Shown here: positions 33,622 through 44,538 of the stretch, in pieces | Layout of the letters: the number at the start of each line of letters is the position of its first letter | How positions within the stretch are numbered: the stretch's first letter is position 1 | Assembly: GCA_037157565.1 (NCBI GenBank) | Contig: JAZHRO010000063.1 | Coordinates: 92,132,001-92,196,000, forward strand | Direction of reading: 5' to 3' | DNA length: 64,000 bases | Source: Thalassia testudinum | Lineage: Eukaryota; Streptophyta; Magnoliopsida; Alismatales; Hydrocharitaceae | The notes under the pieces: model-generated | Databases searched by the model: none | The model's input: the letters and a program-made list of their open reading frames with translations, nothing else | What the model was told of the DNA's origin: nothing | Made by a program: the position numbers and the translations under genes

Positions 33622-34607
33622 TTAAGCAAAACCTAGCACTCCAAGTAGACTAGTTAACTCACTTAGTCTTCCTTCAAAAGCATATTAAGTTTAGACTCTA
33701 GACCCAAGGTTCCTAAGTAGTTGCTAAGTTATAGACTAGGTCGGCTAAAGACGAGTTGCAGGCACAAGTTTCCCTGATTTCTGACTCTACCCTAAAGTTT
33801 TTTGATCCCTGAGATTAAAGCATCTGTGTCTGTGCACTGGTCTGAGTTATTTGAGTTAAAGAAATTATATATATATATATAATTTTTTTTTTTTGATTCT
33901 TCTAAGTCCAACCTCAAATCAGCTATCAACACTGTCTGTGTCGGATTCATTGTCCCCATTACCATACCTCGAAGGGTGCCTGGCTTTCGATGCTTCGAGA
34001 TAGCATCGCCCATAACGACCCCAAGAACTCCTGGCAATCGACACTTTGAGATAGTATCGCCCATGGATTTCTTAAGTGAATTCAAGCCTATGGCAATCGG
34101 CACTTCGAGATAGGGCCGCCCATGGTACCTGAACTGCACAATTTACTTACATGCCCCCAGTAGGATGGATATTTTAAGAGACAAGCGCCGAGGAGGTAAT
34201 ATGTTATCATCGTATCCTCAAGGTGAGTATATACTCCACCTCTCCTGCGGTAGGAACTCTTCCAATCAAAATGTGTTTTTAAGCCTCTCCTAAGTCAAAA
34301 CTAAGAGAACAAAATCTCTTTTCAGAAAGATAGAAATTAAGTTAATTACCAGACCATGTGTGTGAAATTTAGATCCTTGGGTTACAAGGACCCATAAACC
34401 AAAAGGTAGAATAAGACTCCCGGTACTACCCCACCTTTTAACTCAAACCCTAGCTTCCCTTCCTCAACCTCTTGAGGAATGGTCCGCAACTTAACTCCTA
34501 TTTAAGTTTTTAAGTCCACAAAGGACCCTAAAGGTCCAAAGCTAGCATCTCATTTAGCTTGTAAAGTTTGACCCTAGAATTAACTTAATCCACCCTAGAG
34601 TTCTGAT
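33622..34607 (-). other. E internal 3' untranslated region
   Basis: Collinear with C 15485-16480. Holds the three-module repeat at 33982-34013, 34033-34066 and 34092-34125. No ORF is left. It ends at the deletion junction 34607/34608. Confidence 0.8.
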
Positions 34608-34799
34608 GAGGAGAGTGAATAAAATGGCCTCTCAATTCACATTTTTCTCAAGTGCTGCTTTGCAAAATTCACCATCTTTTTATTTTTAATTTTATTTGAC
34701 TTTGAATTCTTCCCACGACTGCAAGACTTGGCCTATTCTTCCTTGCGCCATGCTCTGCAACAGCAGCCTGCCAAGCCATGCAAGCCACTCCCTGCAGTC

Positions 34800-34850
34800 G
34801 CATGCACAGCCAGGGCATGGCTGTGCATGCCTTCTTCCTCTATAAAAAGA
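34800..34850 (+). promoter_or_regulatory. B 3' LTR core promoter: RY palindrome and TATA box
   Basis: Same perfect 13-bp arms as at 27040 (34800-34812 and 34818-34830), with TATAAAAAGA beginning 11 bases downstream. Confidence 0.7.
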
Positions 34851-35739
34851 GCTCGGCTTCTTGCAAAGGAGAGCCTGGTCCAGCCAAAAAAACTCCACAG
34901 CATCTTCTTCTCTAAGCCGCCTCCTCCTCTCTCCCTCCATACGCAGGCCCTCCTCTGAGGAGACACTCTGCGGGCAGGAGCACCTCACAGTGGTGCACAA
35001 CCACCACTGTGAGTCCACCACCGCCCATCTCATCAGAGAGCCAGTGGGAGTGGTGGTATTCTCTGTTTCAACTTTTCAAGCCATTTCAGCCATTAGAGCA
35101 GGAGCTTCAAGCTATGAAGCTCAAAGCTTCTCACGCCCCTGCAGCAGCCGGCCAAGCCCCACAACGCACAGCAGCAGGCCACCTGCACCCCTCTTCGCAC
35201 ACGTAAGCCACCGCACGCGCCTGCAGGCTACCATCGCCTTCTACTTCTTTGCGTACGCTCGCCTCTCCGCGCAAGCCACCAGCCGCAAGCTCTCGCACTC
35301 ACAGCACCTACAGCACCCGGTCGCGGTGCTCGCCCGGACACTGTAGTCACTGTTCACTCATTTCAGCGGAACACTATGGCTACAGTGGGGTGACTGGTAA
35401 GTATCTCACTTATCCGGTCACCCGGCATGCCGCTACCGACCACAGCCCACGCGCGCATCCCGCCCTGCGTCCTGCTCCAGCACCCGCCCGCGCGTCTGCC
35501 AGTGCTCGCACCTGCCTGCGAATCTGCCCGCCTCAACGTCTATGTCTATGTCTCCCTTCACTCGCTCCAGCCCCTTCGCGCAGCACGATGCACTGCGGCC
35601 TCGTCTCCCCGCGCTCACTCCCTCCCAACGCACATCTCTATGAGTGCATATGCGCCTGCGCAAGCGCGTGAAGCCTCAGACGAAGCTCTGCTATGCACAG
35701 ACGGCTTAAACGCCTCCTTCACTCCAGCAAGAAGCTCTC

Positions 35740-36400
35740 TCTCTCTCTCTCTCTCTCACAGCACTCTCTCACTCTCTCTCTGTCGACACTTACACACACA
35801 CACTCTCATACGCACACACGCACACCTTTACTCTACTTTATAAATATACATATATACGTGCATATATATATTTATATATATATATACTTATATACATATA
35901 TATATATACACATATATCTATACATATATTAGTACTTATATAACTATGTATTAGTCTATATACCTACATACATATATATATATATACACACATATATACT
36001 TACATATATACATATATTTATATACATATATATATATATATATACATATATCTATATATATATATTATTACCTATATAACTAACTATAAGTATAGATACA
36101 TATATATATATATATACAAATATAAATACATATATACATATATATCTATATAACTATATATACATATATATATATACACATATCTATGTACATATATCTA
36201 TATACATATATTACTATATATATATATACATACATATATATACATCTATATAGTTATATATACATACATATACATATATATATACATCTATACATATATT
36301 TACATATCTATATATATATATATAAGTACATATATACCTATATATTTATAACCATATATACATATAGATATATTTACATATATACATATATATATATTTT
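35740..36400. repeat. CT, AC and TA microsatellite block in B 3' LTR
   Basis: (CT)n at 35740-35785, CACACA runs to about 35825, then about 560 bases of TATACATA-like repeats. Reverse complement of the blocks in the A LTRs. Confidence 0.85.
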
Positions 36401-37107
36401 CACATTACTTACCATACGTTGTATCGCGGGAATATCTGCACTAGTTGCTGATATTCCCCGATACATGCGTACAAAAAGCGTGGTCACACTCATCTTCCAT
36501 CAATCCACCTTACACTCCGCACGGCACTTCGTCTTATTGGTTGCATCTTTCTAGACGACGACCGTTTTGACACCGTGCTACACTCCATCTCCACTTCCAC
36601 CCCCACCCCTTTATACATATATAGTATATACATATATATATCTATACTATATTTACTTTATTTCTATTTCTCTTGCATGTCAGTAAAAAGATAAAATAAT
36701 ATATAAATGAGGAAAGATAATTCTTGACTTCCAGGTACTCAATCTTGCAAATAGCAAGACCCGTTTTGGAACCCTGATTTGGCTCAAAGCCAAGAACCTA
36801 ATTTTGAGGGTGTGCCTCAAGGACAAGAATTATCAGAAAAAAAATCTAAATAGAAAAACACCAAAAACACAATAAACAAATGGAAGAGGTTTGTTGTAGG
36901 AAAGGCATAGAAACTTGACTTCTAATCCCACTTTCCTGAGTTCGACCCTTGGCCTAAAAGTAACCAAGATAAAATAAAGTAGGCCAAGTAAAAAAATATT
37001 TTGTAAAGAGATGGTTAGGCTCGATTTAGGTTAACCACTATACACACTTCAACGATAAAATCACCATATTAACATAACCTATCTGGGTCCGACTACCATC
37101 CCTTTCA

Positions 37108-37112
37108 ACCCT
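37108..37112. repeat. Target-site duplication of element B, right
   Basis: ACCCT, identical to 26715-26719. Confidence 0.88.
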
Positions 37113-38223
37113 CACCAGCACGTAGGTGCTACACGCAGGTAGTTAGACCTCCAATCCTTAATAAGGGTCAAGTTGCTACCAATTTTATTTAGAGGCTTAG
37201 GATCAAGTGTTCTGGAATGTGAAGGGTGTTATTTACAGGTAATGCCCAAGTGATTGATTTTATAAAGTGTGTAAACCAAGCATGCAATGGGGAAATCTCC
37301 TTGAATTGAAGTTTTAATTGGTGAATAATTTTTAGAATTCAGCCTTAAGTAGTATGGATTTTAGGATTTCGCTGAAATACCAATTCAACCAATCTCTGGG
37401 TTTTGAGAGAATATAAGTTTTCTTCTAAGCCCAACAAACCCTCCTTCAATGTCAGTTGGTTAATACATGCTAAAATGCAATGGGCTTCCCTAGATGGAGA
37501 TTTCTACGTGTAGATGCACGAATCAATTTTAGATTAGTGTGAAAGGGAGCCAAAGCACTTCAATTCAAGTGCTCCCAATCACCAAAATGATTTCCACACA
37601 CAAGGCTCAACCATAAGATAAAGAAAATCAAATTGTTGGGGTTGAAGTATTCGGGATCGAATCTTAGGCACGTGAAAGGTCGTGGTGGGGTTGGAATCAA
37701 CTCAATTCCAAGTCTCCCCACCAAAAAGGTGATCTCGAATTGCAAATAAATGGGGCAAAAAGGGAAGGCAATCACTCTATTTATCTCTACCTCAAAGAAT
37801 ACTTCACACGGCGAAAGATTCAAGAATCAAGATTCTAGGATCTTCGCTATGTGAAGTTTGGCGGGAAATCCCGAGGTGGTGGGAGTGATTGCAAACAATC
37901 AAACAAGTGATTTTTAATCCACTTGCCCCAAGAGATCCCAAGAAGTTTTTCTAGTATTTTTTTATTAAGGTTACAAGTTAACCTAAGTTACTAAGAAAGA
38001 AAGACCTACTTGTTCAGCAACGTGTGCGAAGCTCCAGTGCGGTGCGGTCGACTTCACACTCTCATTCTCGCCTTAGATCTGCCCACGTCTCTGACTTCGT
38101 CTGCCTATCTTCTCCTTGCAACAGGTTCACCTGCACAACAACAAACAAAAACACCCATGAAGAGAAGGGTGTGAGAAGAGAAAAATTAAAGGAATGGAGT
38201 AAAAACTTACTTGAATGCGCACG
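37113..38223 (-). other. A leader, PBS-proximal part
   Basis: Reverse complement of B leader 28646-29785. No conserved frame. Joined in the original element to 26714. Confidence 0.8.
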
Positions 38224-38241
38224 TCCCCAACAACGGTGCCA
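38224..38241 (-). other. A primer-binding site, tRNA-Asp type
   Basis: Minus strand TGGCACCGTTGTTGGGGA, three differences from the tRNA-Asp complement. Ten bases separate it from the LTR end as I place it, against one base in B; the true LTR end may differ by a few bases. Confidence 0.82.
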
Positions 38242-38251
38242 GAGAAAGGAG

Positions 38252-39312
38252 TGTTCAGGCCCGAATAGGTTGTGTTAATATGGTGATTTTATCGTTGAAA
38301 TGAGTATAGTGGTTAACCTAAATCGAGCCTAACCATCTCTTTACAAAATTTTTTTACCTGGCCTACTTGATTTTATCTTGGTCACTTTTAGGCCCAGGGT
38401 CGAACTTAGGGAAGCGGGATTAGAAGTGAACAAGTTTCTACGCCCTTCCTACAACGAATCTCTTCCGTTCGTTTATTATGTTTTTGGTGTTTTTCTATTT
38501 AAGATTTTTTTATGATAATTTTTGTCCTTGAGGTACACCCTCAAAATCAGGTTCTTGAATTTGAGCCAAATTAGGGTTCCCAAAACTGGTCTTGCTATTC
38601 ACAAGACTGAGCACCTGCAAGTCAAGGATTATCTTTTCTCTTTTGTATATTTTTTTTAATCTTTTTACTGGAAGGAAAGAGAAATAGAAATAAAGTAAAT
38701 ATAGTATATATATATGTATATATTATATATGTATAAAGGGGTAGGGGTGGACATGGAAATGGCATGTAGCACGGTGTCGAGTCGGTCGTCGTCTAGAAAG
38801 ATGCAACCAATAGGACGAAGTGCTGCGTGGAGTGTAGGATGGATGGGTGAAAGATGTGTGCGAAAAACGCTTTCTGTACACGTGTATCAGGGAATATCAG
38901 CAACTGGTGCAGATATTCCCGCGATACAACGTATGGTAGGTGATATGAAAATATATATATGTATATGTATATATGTAAATATATATGTCTATATGTATAT
39001 ATATGGTTATAATTATATAAGTGTATATGTAGTTATATATGTATATATATATATGTATTTATAATTAGATATATATGTATGTATATATAACTATATATAT
39101 AGATATAAATATATATATATATATGTATATATATAGTAATATATGTACATAGTTATATATATATGTATATGTGTATATATATATATGTATAAGTATCTAT
39201 GTATATAGATATATGTAGATAGATATATATATATATATTTATAATTATAGATATATGTATATATGTATGTATATTTGTATATATATATATATGTATAAAT
39301 ATATGTGTATAT

Positions 39313-39345
<33 letters not shown>

Positions 39346-40729
39346 CTTATACTTAGTTATATAGGTACTAATATATGTATAGATATATGTATATATATAT
39401 ATAAATATATATATATAAGTATATAGTAGTGTATAAGTGAGAATGTGTGTGTACGAGAGTGTGTGTGTGTGTGTATGTGTCTGCTGAGGGGGTGAGAGAG
39501 TGCTATGAGAGAGAGAGCGAGAGAGAGAGATCGTTTGCTGGAGTGAAGGAGCACGGAGAGATAAGTCGTCCTGACGTGGCTGCCGACGTCTGATGGCCAC
39601 GCGCAGGCGCAGGCGTGTAGGCGCGCGAAGAGGCACACGCATGCAGGAGGGAGTGAGCGCGAGGGAGAGACCGCAGCGCACTGCGCTGTGCGGTGAGGCG
39701 GGTGCGGACGCGAAGAAGTGGGCGCTGAAGAAGGCGAATGCAGACGCGCGAGCGGGAGCGGAGAGAAACATGAGCTCCGGCGGGCGCGGACGGGCTGGCA
39801 CCGGTAGCGGTGCGGAGAGAGAGCGTTGGGTGACCGGGTAAGTGAGAAATTTACCGGTCACCGCACTGTAGCCACAGTGTCGCGCTCTCTAGCGTGAATA
39901 ATGGCTATAGTGCGTGCTCGGCTCGTGCGACCGCTTGCACCCAGTTCAGCGTGTGCGGACGCTGTGGAGTGACTGTCGGCTGCTGGCGTGCACGAAGAGA
40001 GGCAAGGGTGGCCTGCTGGCACGTGTAGAGGCCGCGGAATAGGTGCTTGAGGCTCTTGGAGGCCTACGCTGCTGCTGCTGCTACTACGAACTTCAGACCT
40101 TGACTCTGCTGCAATGGCGGAGATGCTTGGAATGATGAAATCAGAGCGGTGAACCACCACGCCCACCGGCTCTTTGATGAGCTAGGTGGTGGTGGGACTC
40201 ACAGTGGTGGTTGTGTACCACTGTGAGTTGCTCCTGCCCACAGCGTGGCTCTTCAAGGAGAAGAGAGGCTACGTATGGAGGGGAGAGGGGAGGAGACGGC
40301 CTGGAAGAAGGAAGGTGCTGGGTTATTCTTTGTGTGGACCAGGCCCAGCCGCAAAGAAGATGGCTAGGCTCTTTTTAAAGAGGATGGGTGCATGCACAGC
40401 CATGCCCTGGCTGTGCATGCTTGTGCATGCAGCTGCAGGGCAAGCTTGCTGCAGAGCATGGCGCGAGGAAGGACCAGCCATGCCATGCAGCCGCGGAGAA
40501 GAAAGTCAAATAAAAATAGAAAATAAAAATAAAGATGGTGAATTTGCAAGGCAGCACTTGAGGAATATGTTAATTTCAAGGCCATTTTATTCACTCTCCT
40601 CCCCTCTCAAATACATGCATGCATGCATTTATTTTTACAAATGAGACTATGGCTATCTAATCCACACTGGTAATGCTTGGAAATAGCACAAGTTAGCACA
40701 ATTGTTGATGTATTTTTGCTATGCAATCA
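38252..40729 (-). repeat. Element A 5' LTR
   Basis: 2478 bases, collinear with 8468-10990. On the minus strand a perfect palindrome at 40390-40420 precedes CTTTAAAAAG at about 40373-40382. ACATGCATGCATGCA lies near 40613-40627 in U3. The TA microsatellite occupies 38700-38735 and 38945-39430, with GT and GA runs to 39530. Confidence 0.9.
40371..40420 (-). promoter_or_regulatory. A 5' LTR core promoter: RY palindrome and TATA-like box
   Basis: Arms GCATGCACAGCCA (40390-40402) and TGGCTGTGCATGC (40408-40420) are perfect. The downstream TTTAAAAAG box on the minus strand replaces the TATAAAAA of B. Confidence 0.65.
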
Positions 40730-40734
40730 CTCCA
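40730..40734. repeat. Target-site duplication of element A, right
   Basis: CTCCA, identical to 8463-8467. Confidence 0.85.
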
Positions 40735-41683
40735 CTCCTAGGCGATAGCTCCAGGTAGTGCGGAATCACCTAAGGGTCATCACTAGGTCTTCAATTGGGG
40801 ATGCTGATCTCAGTCACTGCCCCAATTCAACATAGAAGCACCTGCTGCTGCACGAAAACATGAAGCGGGTGGGATAGTCCCACCTCGTTATTTGCAGAAG
40901 CTGCGACAACACATAAGAGGAATTTATGCCTCTACCCAGTTGCCTTCGAGAGCACTGGGGTGAGGTCCCGCTCGTACGCTCCATGCATGTGGCCTCACCC
41001 GTACTCATGCCACAAGGGTCTGGGCCCTGATTTGATTACCCAGGTCCTGTCTGGTCTGCCTAGATCTTGAGAAAGAAAGTAGGAAAGAGAGAGAGAGAGA
41101 GAGTGCAGGGGAAGGGGGTTTTCGCTCTCTGAACAAGTGTCCCTTGTGCGACACTTAGTTGCTGGAGGGAATTTCTTCCCCTATGCTATGAAGGGAAGTT
41201 CAAGAGAAAGAGAGCCTATGCATATTGAGGAAGAAGGAAAGAAGAGCTTGAGAAGAAAGAAGAGAAGAGCCTATGCATGCAGGTCCAGTCAAAAGCCTAT
41301 GCCTTTGCACTATAGCTCTTGTCTGATTGAGCATTATCTATATTACTTTTGAACAATTTAAGTACTATGGTTAAGATGCATGCTTAAATGTGGATCTAAA
41401 AGGTGATTTAATTCACCACTTTTAAGGATCATTTCCATTCTTTTTGCTATGTCAAACTCATGTTATACGTTGATAATCAATTTTTAAGTAATTATTCTTC
41501 CTTAAATATCATTCTTGGCTTAATTATTGTGCTCATTTATATTATGATTGAATTAGTGCGTGAATGCAACATTTGCTTCCTGTGTTCGACCTCGAACTTT
41601 TTTGAGTTATAAATTTAAGTGTTTAATGCGATCTTGTCCTATACTACAATGCATTCTTATAGAATGATGATTTCACGTTAACA
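40735..41683 (+). repeat. F 3' LTR, second part
   Basis: Continues F's LTR beyond element A, collinear with about 1035-1959. It ends CGTTAACA at 41683; the 5' copy reads CATTAATA there, consistent with C-to-T change. Beyond it G sequence begins in mid-frame. Confidence 0.85.
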
Positions 41684-43248
41684 CATAAGCTCAGCCAACT
41701 CAGCGTAGGGGTCCTCAAAAGATAATGCATTAGTGAAAAATATAGGAACCCTACTGATGGGATCAGAAATGCTTTGTAATTGATTCTCAGTTTGATCGAT
41801 GTCCCATTCATTGTTAAACCAAGGAGGAAAATCATCCCCCACCGGATCAGAATGAAGTGACTCAGGATACGAATGGGTTCTGATGGAGTTATGCGGCAGG
41901 GATCGATTGCTGAGAAGATTAAGAAACCCTTCCTGAGATGTCTCCTGATCAAGTGGTGCAACTACTTTGAAATTCCAATCAATGGCCTCAGAATCAGAGT
42001 CAAAGAACGGGTCATAGATATTGAGGTCATAAATTGGACTATAATTCTCTGGAAACAAGGTTTCTCCTGAATCAGAATAGGATTCAAAATCAGCATCAGA
42101 ATAGGAGAATCCAGAAGAATACTGGTGATAAGATTTTTCTGAACCTGAATCAGAACTATGATCACCACCACAAGAAAAATCAAAATCAACAAAGTTATCA
42201 ACCTGAAATTGGTCTATCCTAGATTCTGATGCCAAGTTAAAAGAGATTTCATCATCAAGTATAGGCTTGGTTTTTGGAAATCTAGGGGAGATCAAATCAA
42301 ATCCTGACACTTCAAATTCCTCTAACTTTGTATCATAAATCAGTTCCAATTCGAATAAATCATTATGATCCTTCAAGGAATCTCGAGCGATTTTGTCATC
42401 AAAAATAGGCTCATCAAAATATTGATATTTCAATTATGAGATTTCATTCTCTTCAAATGGAGCCTTATCGTTATCCCAAATAGGCTTGGATCTAGATTCT
42501 AAGTTAAAAATAGGAATTGGGTCACTAAAATCGACAGTTAGCTCAATTGGGATATCAGAATTTTGCTCGAGGAAGATCTTACCAAGATAAGGTGTGGGAG
42601 TTACATCCTTGAGGAATCCAAAGTCAAATTCATTACAGGTGTTTGGGCATGCTACTCGGGTTAAATCAACCTCACAAGCTTATGTTGTTGGTTCAAAATC
42701 AAAAACACCTGCAATGGAATCTTTCCAACCCAAAAGTTGATTTTCGATATCAGGTAATTCCTTATAATCATCATTTAATTCAAATCGACATAGAGATTTA
42801 GCATAGAACCCATCCTCTTGGCACTCGTGACAGGAAAAATCTGGGTTATCCTCAAAATTATCCCAAGATTCATAATCAAGATCCAGGTGGGGGTCTGGAT
42901 ATTTTTTGTCAATCAATTTTTCAAATTGATCCAACAAATCCCCACATTATTTAAAGAAATCTTGGTATTTTTCCCATAATTTCGGATTTGCAAGATATTG
43001 CATTCCCTTAGTTCTATGTAGTTTTCTTATAGCTCTCAATTGTTCCAAGTGGGTCTCCTTATTTGAACCACATGAATTTTGGGTTGCAATCATTTGGATG
43101 TGGTTCATAATTGCATTCACAAACTAGGTTCACTAGCCTGATTTCTACTAACGGGTTTTGAGGTTATGAAAAATTCTTGATTGCATCTAATATCATCCTT
43201 AATCATTCGATCGTTCATACTTATATGGGGTTTAGGACTAGTGGCCAT
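41684..43248 (-). pseudogene. G acidic gag-position ORF, broken
   Basis: Minus-strand relative of F 3202-4988. The best open pieces are 41684-42433 and 42680-42937; the start is probably ATG at 43248 or near MNDRMIKD (about 43218). Motifs in order: DRMIKDD, LHRTKGMQYLANP, LGWKDSIAGVFDFEP, a long acidic middle, YSPIYDLNIYDPFFDSDSE and FEDPYAELAEL. Stops and shifts lie near 42960, 42680 and 42435. The frame is cut at 41684 by F's LTR, so the C-terminus and the rest of G should lie left of the window if F inserted here. No known domain is seen. Confidence 0.65.
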
Positions 43249-44515
43249 TTCCTTAATTTTTTAGGTTGATTTCCAGGTGATTGAATTAGGTCAGGCGGTG
43301 GATGAGAAAATGAAGGTTCAAGTTTTGGTTCAGGTTGATCAAAAGATAATTTGACTAGACTAGACACACATACGACAATCGGGGCTTGACCCTGATTCAA
43401 ATTAGACTCTAACTAGGGCCTTAAGGTATGTCTTAAAGACCCCCTTCTGTGCACATACTACAGAAAATATGAGAGGGACTATAAATGAATAGGACTCAAT
43501 TAAGGCACCCAAATTAATTGGATGGCAATGGCTGATTTGAGGCAAATGGGCCTCTTGATAACAAATCCACACACCCGAGAATTACTTGGGCAGCCAGAAA
43601 GGGAGTCCTGCAAAGACCCCTACACAGTAGAGTGCCCCCATGGGTTACAGGGTTTCCCCTACCCAACCTTTCATATCACTGCAGTTCCAAGTAGATCAGA
43701 TACGTGTGAATTAAGCCCTAAGTCTACCAATTTTAAGGCCTAATTGTGCATGTGCCTTTAATTATCACTTGATTTAGAATTTGATTTCAAATTGTGACCT
43801 AATTTTAGGTTGATTGGTTCATAATGTGAACCAATTTCACCTGACCTATCCTATGATGAAAGGATGAAATCCATGTTGACTTACCTGAACCACCCTTGAT
43901 TTGGTTCGCAAACAGGTTATTACGCCTCAATTTTAGGGTTCAAGTGATTATAAAACTTGATTTTAGGGTTTGAATTTTTAAATCAATTCAACAAGGGCTT
44001 GGGTAACACAGAATCCAGGAAGATATTTACTTTACAACATTGCAAATGTGCACTACAAATCAAAACCCTAGAATTTTGAAACCCTAATAGGCTCTAAATG
44101 GAGTCCAACTCAATTTAAATTAACACATTGGACTCAATCAAGAAGGTGATAGTCCAAATATGGTAAGCAATTTAAGTATAAGTCCCTAATAGGAACATAA
44201 ATTTTAGGTATTGTGTGTTCCAACCTGCAATCAAATCTTACAATTAATTTCAAAAAGTAACTTGCCACAATTGATAATTCTAGAATAATAAGGCAAGGTA
44301 GAATCCTAAATTTCTTTTTCTTCTCTTCATTTTCATCCTTCTTTTTATCTATATTAAGAAAGAGGGGATTAAGAAGAAAGGAAGAAGATTACCTGTCCGT
44401 GTAGTGATTGTCCTCTTTAAGCTCCAGGTGTAATTTTTTCTCGCAAAAAATATAAGCAGATGTGTCAGAGATCAGGAAATAGAAATATTTTCAAGAATAT
44501 TGATAATTACGCATT
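43249..44515 (-). other. G leader, no gene seen
   Basis: Between the PBS and the acidic ORF. Contains the counterpart of F 2770-2990 at about 43560-43680. No conserved frame. Confidence 0.6.
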
Positions 44516-44535
44516 GCTCCTCCGCAACGGCACTA
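44516..44535 (-). other. G primer-binding site, tRNA-Asp type
   Basis: Minus strand TAGTGCCGTTGCGGAGGA, a decayed form of the same primer site as in F (TGGTGCCGTTGCCAAGGA), directly after the LTR end CTAAACA. Confidence 0.75.
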
Positions 44536-44538
44536 AAA

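Larger units (their letters stand above)
31966..34607 (-). mobile_element. Element E: truncated relative of C, inserted in B
   Basis: Minus strand: 3' LTR 31966-33582, PPT and palindrome 33583-33621, then about 1 kb of internal 3' untranslated region matching C 15447-16480. The rest (ORF, PBS, 5' LTR) is missing; at 34607 the sequence jumps to B's 3' LTR. The left flank is CGCAC; the matching TSD has been deleted. Confidence 0.85.
26720..37107 (+). mobile_element. Element B: second Athila-type copy inserted into A in opposite orientation
   Basis: Plus strand: 5' LTR 26720-28626, PBS 28628-28645, leader 28646-30031, gag and start of pol 30032-31965, then E (31966-34607), then 3' LTR 34608-37107. 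B's protease-to-integrase region, its PPT and the first ~128 bases of its 3' LTR were lost when E and the LTR were fused. It is the same family as A and is inserted in A's leader, with perfect TSD ACCCT. Confidence 0.9.
34608..37107 (+). repeat. Element B 3' LTR, 5' end deleted
   Basis: 2500 bases; begins GAGGAGAGTG, which is about 128 bases into the 5' LTR. Promoter: palindrome 34800-34830 and TATAAAAAGA 34841-34850. CT, AC and TA microsatellites at 35740-36400 are kept here and lost in the 5' LTR. It ends CCCTTTCA at 37107, followed by the TSD ACCCT. Confidence 0.9.
8468..40729 (-). mobile_element. Element A: Athila-type Ty3/gypsy retrotransposon carrying nested B, C and E
   Basis: A minus-strand element with 5' LTR 38252-40729, PBS 38224-38241, leader 37113-38223 continuing at 26470-26714, gag-protease-RT-RNase H 26469-21680, integrase 13537-12289, PPT at 10991 and 3' LTR 8468-10990. 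C (13538-21674) and B (26720-37107) interrupt it. Without them the element is about 13.7 kb. The 5-bp TSD CTCCA is perfect. The two LTRs differ at roughly 14 of the first 225 bases by eye, so the insertion is old. Every coding domain has stops, so A is dead as it stands. The RT motif FMDD and the tRNA-Asp PBS place it with Athila-like elements. Confidence 0.9.
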
